From: Carallia brachiata
Lineage: Eukaryota; Streptophyta; Magnoliopsida; Malpighiales; Rhizophoraceae
Direction: 5' to 3'
Assembly: GCA_021464245.1 (NCBI GenBank)
Contig: JADCRB010000013.1
Coordinates: forward strand, 8,840,895-8,904,894
Length of the DNA: 64,000 nt
Position numbers and translations under genes: made by a program. Shown here piece by piece: positions 35,061 to 45,960 of this stretch. The notes below the pieces were generated by a model. The model was not told the DNA's origin. It did not search any database and saw only the letters and a list, made by a program, of their open reading frames with translations. The stretch's first letter is position 1. Every line of letters starts with the position of its first letter.

Positions 35061-35999
35061 ATGATTTCGAATTGAAAAAATTCCATTTTAATTTTTTTTG
35101 GGTGATTTTGTGTTCGATATCAAATAGCCGAGGCAAGGATTTTCCGATGAGTCAAGCTGTGTTTTGTGGTTTTAGGTGGTTGGTGATGAGGGAGAGTGTG
35201 TTGCTTAAATAATAGGTTTTATAATTATCTAGCAATTTAATAAATGTGGTACGTGGAAATGTACAAGCTATCTAAGGCCTGAAGACTTGCTCAACCTTGT
35301 TTAGCGAATTAATATTCTAAAGAAGGCTTGACCTTTTCTTCTTTTTTTTTTATTTATTTTTTTATTGATCGGACTATGGCCGGCTTATTCCGACAAATAG
35401 GGGGATTCCGAAGAGATTTTGCTTGGTCATCAGGAGATTTCAATAACTCTATTCCCATTTATTGGTTAAGGAAGATAAACAATTCTAAGAGATAGGTATT
35501 TATATTTGCATCTAAAATGCCTCCATCCCATATACTAAAATATTTTTAATAAAAAATAAAAATAAAAAAAGATTTAGATAAGAAATTTTTAATTAGTGCA
35601 TTGGACATATGTCATGAGCAATTTAAATTAATATCAAAATTATAAAAAAAAAAATCATATCCATAATATTTGCTGATTGTGTTGGACGATAAATATGTGG
35701 AGTCGGGGCCTATGAAAAGGTGATGTCATGTCCTAGCTACAATATTTTTTATATTTGTGGAAGCAGAGAAAACATGGAAGTCTTTGATGATGGCGTATTG
35801 GATGTGGTTTACTTTTGCCAACAAATGTGTGCGCTTTGCAATGGAGATAAGAGACTATTATGGTTGGTTTGAGAGAGGACAGGACAAGGAGAGGGAGATC
35901 GTGTCACAATGGGCACCATCTATATCCCGTGACAATGTTTTTTTGGTTTATTTGTAGAAGATATGATAAGATCATTATATAAGAAAGAGGGTGAGTGAG

Positions 36000-36203
36000 A
36001 AATTGGAGTTCGAACTCCAGTTCCCTCATTTGGGGACCACTGTCTCTAATTACTTCGACTATTATTGAGATCTCATCTCGATACAATCTTAATGTTAATG
36101 TAAATTGAAGTTCAAACTTCAGTTCTCTCATTTGGGGACTACTGTCTCCAATTACTTCGACTATTATTGAAATCTCATCTCGATACAATCTTAATATTGA
36201 TGT
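36000..36203. repeat. 102-bp tandem duplication
   Basis: Two adjacent 102-bp units (36000-36101 and 36102-36203) share CTCATTTGGGGAC, AATTACTTCGACTATTATTG and TCTCATCTCGATACAATCTT. Because 102 is divisible by three, the minus strand shows a repeated 34-residue peptide in one frame. I take that as a by-product of the duplication, not a gene. Confidence 0.85.
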
Positions 36204-37211
36204 AACTAGCTTGGGCAACCCAGGTTCGACTATCAAAATTGTTGGGGATAGCTCCGCCAAGCGGGTGACTTTTATTTCATGAAAGTGAGATCCACTACAG
36301 TAGTTGAACTTATAGCCTTAGGTGAATAGACTAAAAGTTGTGCGGAACCAAGGAATAAAAAGACTGATAGTTCACACAGATTTTCAAGTTGCTCCCATGC
36401 TATTAAGGTTGCAAGTCCATCAAGCTCACTCGTTGTTGGATTATGATTGTGTTCTCATTAAGAGGAATTAGCATTTCAGACTCTTGTGTGGCAATTTGGA
36501 TACAAATTATTGTACATACCATCTTTGCTAATTTAGGACATTTTTCAATGGTAGAGGTTAATATCGCATGCGAATCGTCATTCCCCTTTTAGTAGAAGCA
36601 GATATGATCAAGTTTTATTCGAGAAATCACTTTTTGTTGGTGTTATTTAATTTTTTCACCGTATCAAAGAAAGTCCAGCAGTCTTACCAAATTCTCTGTA
36701 ATCCAAGGAGCAATACATTCACCAGAGTCAAACGTTATTAAAATATGAAGAAAGTCGACTCAATTTACGAGCTTCCCACATTTGTAAGATCTGAAAAGAC
36801 ATCAAACATATGCAAGCTGCAACCTTAACTTTATTTTCACAAAGAGGTATCCGCAACTCGAACGTTATCACTCATGGCCAGGATTACATGCTTCCATGAC
36901 ACCATCAGTGAAGGACGGACGCTACATTCAATGCCTTCCTGACCAGCTTGATAAAGTACAAAATCTCTATCATGTTTGTACCAAATGTAAGACCAAGAAT
37001 ACAATGTTTGCCAAGAACCCTCCACATCAGAAGCACAAAACCAGATTCAACCAGTAATGCCTCCAATTATGTCAACACATCATCATTAAAATCGCTTACA
37101 ACAATAAATGAAACAAAACAATTTGACCTTATTTGAAAGAGCCGAGAGCACTTCACCTTTTTCTACCATTCTGTCTAATATCAAAGCATATGGATTAACA
37201 ATTTCAGTACT

Positions 37212-40200
37212 TCACTCTTGCCTAACAAATGGCGAGGAGCTCATGTCAGTACTGTAAAACGAGTCCTCGGGCCCAACGTAGTAATTATCTTCTTTCTCCT
37301 CATCCCATTTGACAACCTCCCTTATGTATTTGAATGCCTCATCAATTGTCAACCGGTCCCTTGCTCTAGCTTGACACACAAAAAGCTTGCGACCCGTAAA
37401 GGAAGTATAGAGGTCTTTAAACTTCATTGCAACATAGAAATAAGCCTGGTGGGCAAGCGTTTGACTGTTGTGGTGAGGCTGCACTGGACTGAAGTCGCTA
37501 AACCACTCACAGGCACTTAGGGGCATCCTATTAACCTTCTCCTGAAACAGGTCGTACTTGTTAAGTATCAAGACAAAAGGTGTGTCTTTAAAACAGGGGT
37601 GCTTAATCGTTGCCTCGAAAAGATCCTTGCTCTGCATCATCTTGTTTTGAAGTAATGAACCACTGCCGCTATTCTCAGGAGAAAGCCACGTTTGATCATA
37701 ATCACTAAGGGCCACACAGAAAACTACCACTCGAACATCTTCAAACATTTCAACCCATTTACATCCCTCATTCATTCCCTTTGCATTTACTCGAATAAGT
37801 TGGTATCTGAAAACAAAGAAGCCAACATCAAAAAGGATATGAGGAATCACCATACTGTAATATGAGTTCTTTCCCTTTGCAATTACAATCTTTTGGAAAA
37901 GAAAATTGTAATTGCTTACTGAAATATATTTGATTTGTGTTCTCGGTAATTCTGGGCATGAGGGGTGGAATTTTGCAAGCTATGGTTGATCCAAGCCACC
38001 GAAGGTTAAAGGGATGACAATGAATGATGCTAACTCTTTTGGAAACTAGCATGTAAATTTTGAAAGAAGAATCTACAGGAGAGTCTCAACAAAAGAGAAT
38101 GCTCTAGCATGCAAGTTGCAGAAGAATCTTCTTTTGTTATATATATACCTGTTCAGAGGCGGTGGTGCAGCTTCCAGATTGTCTGTGTATATTTCAGACA
38201 TTGGACTATGATTATCGAGCGAGAATTCTATAAAAGCCAGACCATTTCCTCGGGTAACGCCTTCTGCGTAGAGAATATCGCGTTCAGAAGGTTCATATTC
38301 ATTGCTGGATACCTCAACAGCCTGAAAGAAGGAATATTGCATTATTTTGTCATTCAACATCTAAGATGCCCTTTAAGTATGTCAGATTATCTGAAAACAT
38401 GTCAACTGAAGGATAGAAATAGAATGTCCAAACAAGAAAGTTGGTAACTAGGAAGGGCTCACTAAGCTATACAAATTGAATGAAGTAAATGCTAGCCTGA
38501 AGAAAGTGAAAAGGGTATCCCAGTGAACAAGGTTCTTACATTTGTGAGATTTGGAGAATTTCAAAAGAATGCAGCCTTATTACTAGCCTAAAAAAGGCCC
38601 AACATAAAACTCAGAAGTATATTACTGGCACTGAAATTAATTACCCGGCTTAAGAAGTACTCTGCAACATCAGGAAGGAAGGGAAGCTGATCTTTTCTTT
38701 TATATGTTGCCTGTATAGCAGGATCCTTCCACACCTCCTCAACTAATGGAGCATACTCACGGGTTGCTGCAGGAAAGAATGCATCCAAATCTCCAGTGGC
38801 TATAATGTCCAGCAGCCAGTCAGAGAAACTTTTCAACCGAGGATTGATGGAGTAGACACAATGACTTGTTTCACTATAATTGGCCTCTCCGGCTGAAGCA
38901 AAATTGAAACAAACACAGTAAATAGAAGCCATGATAACGGAGACTGTCTAGCAACATGCATTGCAAGAACAAGTTGATTATAGCAAATCATATAATTTCC
39001 ACTTTCCATTTGCATCAAATTCAGGACCTATATCGACCCCACAACCCCCTATTTGAGTTCATGCTTATAAGCCTCAAGAGTAGACACAAACTAGAACTTC
39101 ATCATATTAGCTCTGCAATCCTTTCAGTGATGTATTGATCGGCATAAAAATAACCAGAACAGGCCTCGGGGACTTCAATTAGACCTTAACACTGTGTTTG
39201 GATAAAATTCTTGAGAGAGAGGAAAGTGAGAGAGAGGAAAGTGGAGGAGATGATCATTAGAGGAGGAGAATATTTTCTATCCTCTCTTGTGTTTGGAAAG
39301 AGGAGATAGAAGAGAGGAAAATTATAAATTCTTTTGTTTGGGAAAGGGCGGAAAGTGGAGGAGAGAAACATAAAATGTGTTGAAATAATAATTTTATCCT
39401 TTATAATAAATTCTACTAAAATATTTTGTTTAGGTAAAATTGTAATTTTTAAATTATGTGAGAGGGGTAATTGAGTCATTTAATAAATTTAATAAGAGAA
39501 CTAACAACTTTCCTCCCATTTTTGGGAGGATTGATTTTGGTGGGGTAAAGAGGATTAAGGGAATTAAAAACTTTCCTCTCCCCCACTTTTTAAATATTTT
39601 CCAAGCACAACAATTTACCTTAATCCTCTCACTTTTCTCTCTCTCTCCCCCACTTTCCTCCCTCCCAAACACAGTGTAAAAGTTTCCTTTGCGCGTTCTG
39701 CCCTTTTGCTGTTAGGCAATCACAAAGTTTAAATTTGAAAAATATGCTAGGCGCCTGAATAAGTTCAATATGCTAGGCTATAATCTGACCTTGCGCTTCC
39801 TTACTAAGAATGTATGAAAGAATAGCCTGACCATATCCGCTGCCAAATTTTTCAGCGGGACTACCACAGAAAATAGGAGAAAACCCACCCTAGCTAGCTA
39901 AGATAGGAAGATATTTCCGGATAAAAGTAGCCTCTATGTAAATCTCTTCCCGATCAGATTACACAAAATCCACAAATTAAAAGTCTTAAAAACAAGCAGC
40001 ATCATTTCTGCCATTGTTTGACAGTTGTGGCAAACCTATAAATGTTTACACAGCAATTTTTGGTGCAGTAACTGGGACTAAAACAAATAACCACAATGTC
40101 ATAAGTCACAATGGATGAAGGATCTCAACTCTTCTCCGAACTACAAGAAACCATGCATATGTTTCCATCTGAAATGCTGAACATGGGATTTTAACCACAC

Positions 40201-43200
40201 CATCCAAAAGCAAAAAAATGAACATCATCATAAGAGAATCAAGGTTGTTTACATGAAACATATGACAGGTTGTTGCAGATTCTATTTTGCAACTAAAAGC
40301 AAGGCAAGCCCATCATAATAGCATAAAACAAAAACATCATAGTAAAAATGACAAATGCTGATAGGAAATCGCAAAGAGTACATAAAAGGGCAAAAGAAAG
40401 GAAAAGAAAAACACACGCGCGCGCGCGCACAAAAAATTAGATCAAATTTGTTACCTGGTTGGTCTTGATCTTCAGACTCTAGCTCCCTGATCCGAGACAT
40501 TGCCTCCTCCTCAAAGCGTTCTCGTCCATCAAGCAAAATACTAAGATATCTATAAATATTACTCTGGATCATCAGTTTAATATCCTGCAGTTCCTCTGAA
40601 GTAAACTTGTTGCCATACAGAAATTTTGCCTGTTGAATGAGGCACGACAAACATCATGAAAATGCCATCACTTGTTTTCACCATAATCAAAATACTGTTA
40701 ATAGAGGCTCAATTTCTTCTTTGCACTGTTTATTTTGCCCCGAGTCATTCATTCCTTTTCCATAACATTGTAACCAGTTGGAATAACAAGCATACTAATT
40801 TATAAAACCAAAAGGCTAGAACAAATGCTTATGCTGTTGCAAATCGGTTTTTTCTCTCTCCCACGCTGAATGAGCTTAGAATCACTGGCGCCCACGATAT
40901 TTGATGTCCGGTGTAGATTTCAATGTAGGTTTCATATAAGTGGACGTCATCTAATTTCTTCACAATGAGATGGGTTGATTGCTCTTTCACAATATTCATG
41001 CCAAAATGATGTGAATGGGTCTAAGAAATGAAGTTGAAAGAAAAACTAAAATTGTAGCGAGATTGTTACAGTAAATGCTAGGGAATGACATGCACATTAG
41101 ATTAATGACAAAAACCTAACCAAATAGAGAGAGAAAGCAATTTTCCTATATGAACTATATCCTCGTTTTTTCATTTTTCATTTTGACACATCATCATTTC
41201 ATCAATAAGTCAAATGTTGACCTCAAGGAGTCTCCAAAAGTTCCCTGTCAAAAGAAATAAAGTGGTATCCTCGTTTTTTCATTTTTCATTTTGATACATC
41301 ATCATTTCATCAATAAGTCATATGTTGACCTCATGGAGTCTCCATAAGTTCCCTGTCAAAAGAAATAAAGTGGAGAGAAAATCTAGTGCCTCAAAGTACA
41401 ATGCATCCCAAACTGAGGGGACATCTTTATAATACTTCAGGTTTTGTGTCAAGCGTCTGATATTGCAAGGAAAATAATTTGTAAAAATTAATTAGCAAAT
41501 AGCAACCGAAATAAGCTAACTGGCAACACATATATCAAACCTAAACATCATCAGTTGCATGTATCATATGCAATAACAAACATACAGGATAATCCTGACC
41601 CTAGCTCATCTTTTGCTATATACAAAGCAGATTAATTTTCCAACAAGGCCTTTTTTCAGCAATCTTCAGTTGCACCTGTTTAGCCAGAGACTGAAACCTG
41701 AAATGGATTTTGTCTAACAATTATTTTTACCCCAAGATCTTATATTACAGTCGCTATTGAAACCATTCTCATCCAGAGAAGCCGTGTTGAAGCGAAACCA
41801 TAACCAACCAAAGTGTCGAAATGAAAGGCCATACCTGCTTAAAGATAGTGCTGGTTCCAGAACCTTGAAGCCCGAGTAGAAGAAGCTTCTGCACCTTTTT
41901 CTGCTCCAGATAGTTTGGAACAGTCACATAATTGCTAGGTTCATCTCGCTGTCCATGAGGCCGACCGTGGAGCACAGGCAAGGAGAAAAGTGTACAGACA
42001 AATCGTGTTGATGCCTAACTAGCAGAAACCAAATTCAGAATGTTTCACAAGGGCAATGATCTTTCAATAGTTCTATACAATTGTTGATGAAATTTTAAAA
42101 TATACCTTGTCCCAAATGTTTCCTCTGATATTATTTTGGCCTTCCTCTTCATAACGGCCATCATCATAGACCCAAAAATGAGTATCACGAGGGCACTGCA
42201 CCCTTGCCAGCTGACAAGATTTGAAACTGCATTAGTGGGTTCATTGGCATGACCAAGGCATGCATATTAAACAATATGGAGGACTAATGAGGTACCATAT
42301 GTAACCTTAGTATACTCTCAGGGCCTGATTTAATTAAAGAAAATACAATCTATCTCCCAGTAACTACCATAAATATAACAAAAGCCCTAAATTCCTAAGG
42401 AAAGTATTGGAGCACAGCATGAGTGAGTCACATCAACATTGATGACCCAACTACAAAGAAAAAAAGGCATATGGCTTAAAAATGCATGGTACAACATCGA
42501 GTACGAATCTGTGGCAAGAAGCTAACTTGTAGTTGAAAAAGATTTGTTCACAAAATATTGGCAGATTGTTTCTTAAACTGGAAAATTGGTATCTGCTTTT
42601 CAATAACACCCTTTTTTTCTTCTTTCTTAGGGACTTGAAACTGAGACCTCTTGTTCCCAATACTTCAACATTAACCATTAGGCTACGTACAACAATCATT
42701 CATAGTGTGGGAGACTCATGCACCAGGAAGATTTCTCAGTCACTCTTTGCACTAACACATGCCTATAAAAAAAACACAATTCTCTTACAAAGGCAACAAA
42801 TATACCGATCATTGATCGGGACACTTGAAGCATAACCATGATAAATATAGTCAATTCAGATGGAATGTCTGGCTTATAAAGCCACTTCAGATAGAATGTC
42901 AGGCTCACCAAATTAACATGAATATCATGATAAAACAAATGCCACAGAAGGTATAGAATGCAGCTGCTGAAAAAATTAATGTGAGTCAACAAAGCATTTA
43001 ATTCTTTCCAATGATCCAACTAGGTTCATGAATTATGTCAGTAAGGAAAATCATTATTCATTTTCTTGAAGTTGAGCCTTATGCATGACAAAGAAGGCAA
43101 TGTTGAGACCTAAAATGAAAATCATTCTGCATCTTTAAGCCTCCAGCAGCATTTCAACTGCCTACCCATGGCACAGGTAAGGAGAGTAGATGTTATAGAT

Positions 43201-44953
43201 GATACCTTCTGCTCCAGACAGGCCTACAAATAATACAAATTAACCTAGTTACTAACAAACAGCAGAGCATGTTAGCACAGTTTTTGGCGTAAAGCTAACT
43301 TTTTCATTTCAGCTGATCAAGCGTGAAAAACCTTGTTCATGCATGACAAGGCTCCAGATAGGTTTTTAACAGAATGGAAAATGCTTTTAGCTTAGCTAAA
43401 GAAACAAATCATTAGCTTCCATCTTCAGCTCTGTCACAAATCTTATAATAACTGAATCTGAATCATAAATCTGGACCAAATCATTACATTTCCTATCATA
43501 ACAAAAACATGTTAATCAAAGGAAACTCAAGAAGCTTCATTGAACAAATCAAAAAGCACAACCATATGAGTACACGCCATGAACATTCAACATCCTTTAT
43601 TAATGCATGGAATGCAGACTAAATCTTATACAACCCAATAGCCACATAACCACTTGCAACATGGCAAGAACAAGAAAGAAAAAGAAAGAAAACAAGATTA
43701 ACTACCAAAGGACTTACTTTTAGCACCCTGAGCTCAAGTTTGGTGATCTCCCGGCCATTGATATAAACTTCAGTGTTCCCATTGCTAGCATCAGGGCTGA
43801 GTTTCCCAGTGAAATTCAAGTTTGAACTGATGATTCTATCTGGTTTTTCTCCTTCCTGTAAAACCAGCAAGTTCAGAAGTGTAAGAAGCTTCCCACTTTA
43901 AAATCCATTACTAATTCAATAAGACCAGGCCAAGTTATTGAGCAACTTGACTGAAAGGCCTCATGTTGAAGATCAACTCACCTTTCCCCAAAACCCAGAT
44001 TCCTTATCGTACCAATATCTACCAGGCTTTAACTTCCGGGGAGGCAATGAGCATCCAAGCATTTCAGCCATTTCATCTGGTTTCAGAGGGAAGCCATTCA
44101 CAATGAGTTGCTCTGGCCGAAGCTGATTGGCAGAGCATTCTTTCTCTGCTTTCATAATTTGCTTAACTTCCAACGGACTGAGCAATCGAGATAATAACCT
44201 TGAATGTCTACCCAACTTCACCCGTTTTGACTCTTCTATGGGTTGTCCAATACATGTCACACATTTGCGCCCTTCAGGCATTGATCCCATTGCCCTAAGC
44301 ACACAATTGCTGCAATACTTAGCATCGCAAACCAGGCAAGATTCCTTAGTTTCCCACTTCCCTTTCCTGCACCTGTAACAAACCCTGCTCCTCTTCTTCT
44401 TCTTCTTTTCTTTTGAGACGCCAACGTAGTCAGAATACACTGGTTTTTCTATATCAACATCTTTCATCTCAGATCTATCAACAGTGTTAAATGTGACAAC
44501 TGCGACTCTCTTTACTTCATTAACCGCTGGCTTTGGAGGATTACTTGTAGAATTGTGGGCTGATCCCGGAGAAACGGAAGCTGAAGCAGAGGAAGAATCA
44601 GGGTTTTGCAAGACAGACACTACTGACTCCGAGCTTGCTGATACTCTAGGACTTTGAGAAGGAGAACTTGTGACACAAGCAATGCGAGACACCGGTAGAG
44701 GTATTGGTTCAACAACCAAAGGAACTGTATTTACATCTGACCTCTGTGACACTGAAAGTGGTTCAGCAGTTGGGATTGCACGTGAACTTACATCCAGAGG
44801 TTCAACCTTGGGGACTTCATAAGGAACTGGTGGGCCCTCATATTCCAAAGCTATGGAGTAGTCAAGTTTAGTATCATCATCAGGCAAGGGAACTCCTGGA
44901 GGGAGCATATTTCTGACCAGTTTCCTCCAGCTCTGTCCCTCTTCGCGCTCCAT
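37212..44953 (-). CDS. XLG3: Extra-large GTP-binding protein 3 (XLG3-like), 8 coding exons, 861 aa
   Basis: Exons (minus): 44953-43982, 43855-43718, 42210-42106, 42014-41835, 40629-40455, 38892-38645, 38321-38149 and 37806-37212. All are GT-AG and all phases close, giving 861 aa. Plant XLGs are atypical G-alpha proteins that join G-beta-gamma and receptor-kinase signalling. The N-terminal half has [20 protein letters not shown], a Ser-rich stretch, a basic [10 protein letters not shown] nuclear-signal-like run (about 181-190) and a Cys-rich cluster (192-234: [18 protein letters not shown] onward). The C-terminal half is the G-alpha domain: a P-loop-like GLQGSGTST (453-461, lacking the usual GKST Lys, as in XLGs), [20 protein letters not shown], and NKYD (746-749). 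It ends [12 protein letters not shown]. The sequence is closest to XLG3 as remembered. The first ATG is at 44953; an upstream TTG is not a start. This is the one large gene here with no lesion. Confidence 0.93.
39187..39679. mobile_element. Tourist/Harbinger-like MITE in XLG3 intron 5
   Basis: The element at 39190-39676 (487 bp) has perfect inverted ends CACTGTGTTTGG and CCAAACACAGTG, with purine-rich GAGAGAGGAAAGTG next to them matched by CACTTTCC on the other side. TAA trinucleotides flank it at 39187-39189 and 39677-39679, the target duplication of PIF/Harbinger elements. There is no transposase. It sits wholly within the intron between exons 5 and 6. Confidence 0.85.
40418..40429. repeat. 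(CG)n microsatellite in XLG3 intron 5
   Basis: An alternating CGCGCGCGCGCG run with flanking ACACAC lies about 25 bp from the exon 5 donor. It is a methylatable, potentially Z-DNA-forming tract, unusual in this AT-rich window. Confidence 0.75.
41158..41373. repeat. 108-bp tandem duplication in XLG3 intron 4
   Basis: Units 41158-41265 and 41266-41373 are the same length and differ at only about four positions. Both start TATCCTCGTTTTTTC and end GAAATAAAGTGG. The duplication is recent and lies between exons 4 and 5. Confidence 0.92.
42611..42690 (-). mobile_element. tRNA-derived SINE-like fragment in XLG3 intron 2
   Basis: On the minus strand TAGCCTAATGGTTAA (42685-42671) fits a pol III A box. 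CAGTTTCAAGTCCC (42642-42629) fits a B box, about 30 bases further on. An A-rich tail (AAGAAAGAAGAAAAAAAG) follows. This is the head-plus-tail arrangement of a plant SINE. No clear target-site duplication was found and the body is short, so it may be truncated. Confidence 0.45.
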
Positions 44954-45815
44954 CTCTGGCAAGGTACCACCAACTACTCTATCATCAACTGCAGCATCAA
45001 ACTAATAAGTTCTTAGTATCATTGATATCCAACTTAAGCTATTGCAGCCTTTTGGGGTATCATAAAAATAATAATAATAATAATAATAATCACAAGATCC
45101 CGTATACTGACCGCTGAAAAATGAGAAGGGCAAACCGAGTGAGCTGACACCCTTGACCTGGTATTGCAATCAAACCCAGATAAAAACAACCAAGCAGTGG
45201 CAATAGACGATCATATACTGGTTTCAACCCTTGAACGCCATCTTTCTTGAACCAAAAAAAAAAAAAAAAAAATCAATGACAAAGAGATCAACAACCCGGA
45301 TCTAACAAAAAGAAACCAAAAATATAATCGCCTACTCATGGTCCAAGCACAATACCCAGCAAGGTTAAATGCTCTCACCAGTCTAACAAAAAACATTCAA
45401 GTTGAAATGTAGCCAAATTCAACTTTGTCCGAGTCCAGTCTTGACTTTTGATCTATAATAATTGTTAAAAAAAATCCCAGATATTAAAATCAAAAACTAA
45501 GATAACCTCAAGTTACAGTCAAATTCCAATACCCCATCTTAAAATATATATATATATATATATATAAAGGTCTTTTGAGCATTTGGTTAGAGAAAGAGCC
45601 ATTATACAAAAAGCTCGAAGTTTTGGAAATAGTCAATAGTCAAAACAACACAAATGAAAACCCCAGAAGATTCGAAAGAGGACCAATTCAACCAAAAGAG
45701 AACCCCACCAGATAGCACCAACAAAATAACTTCCCAAAATACTCTTTTGGACACAAAATTTTGTAAAAGCTCAAATAAAAAAAAAACAGAGAGAGAAAAA
45801 AAATTTACACGCTTT

Positions 45816-45853
<38 letters not shown>

Positions 45854-45960
45854 CCTGAAGGAAAGGAGAGAGCTTGAGAAGACAGAATAATCAAAGAAGA
45901 AGCACTTTGCTGTCTGAGCTTTCTTTACACTTTGAAGAACCAAAAAGCAAAAGCCTTCAG
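44954..45960 (-). promoter_or_regulatory. XLG3 5' leader region with probable UTR intron
   Basis: Upstream of the ATG on the minus strand, a plausible leader exon ends CCTTCAG at 45855. A donor GTATCTCTCTC follows at once, and a candidate acceptor TTGCCAG lies just before AGATGG. If correct, a ~0.9-kb intron lies in the 5' UTR. The intron contains a TA run (45545-45567) and an ATT trinucleotide run (45067-45090). Confidence 0.45.
45815..45851. repeat. (GA)n/(CT)n microsatellite at a 5' splice site
   Basis: A long GA run on the plus strand (CT on the transcribed strand) begins right after the putative XLG3 leader donor GTAT. Confidence 0.85.

Larger units (their letters stand above)
32437..37211. 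other. Intergenic DNA between LINE and XLG3
   Basis: No complete gene is visible. The LINE split a purine-rich segment that continues at 32437. The stretch 32950-33170 and a diverged echo near 35110-35230 share ATTTTCCGAT and TTTTAGGTGGT words, so they may be old duplicates. Also present are a TA microsatellite (33570-33598), a minute poly(A) insertion (33404-33461), and tandem duplications at 34883-35060 and 36000-36203. Confidence 0.55.

Noticed and set aside
35904..36260. 118-codon minus ORF with a repeated 34-residue block
   Set aside because: The peptide repeat is fully explained by the 102-bp tandem DNA duplication; no start context, splice or family support.
44954..44962. Upstream start for XLG3 at 44962
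   Set aside because: The codon there is TTG. The first real ATG is 44953, and it gives the MEREEGQSW start expected for XLG3.
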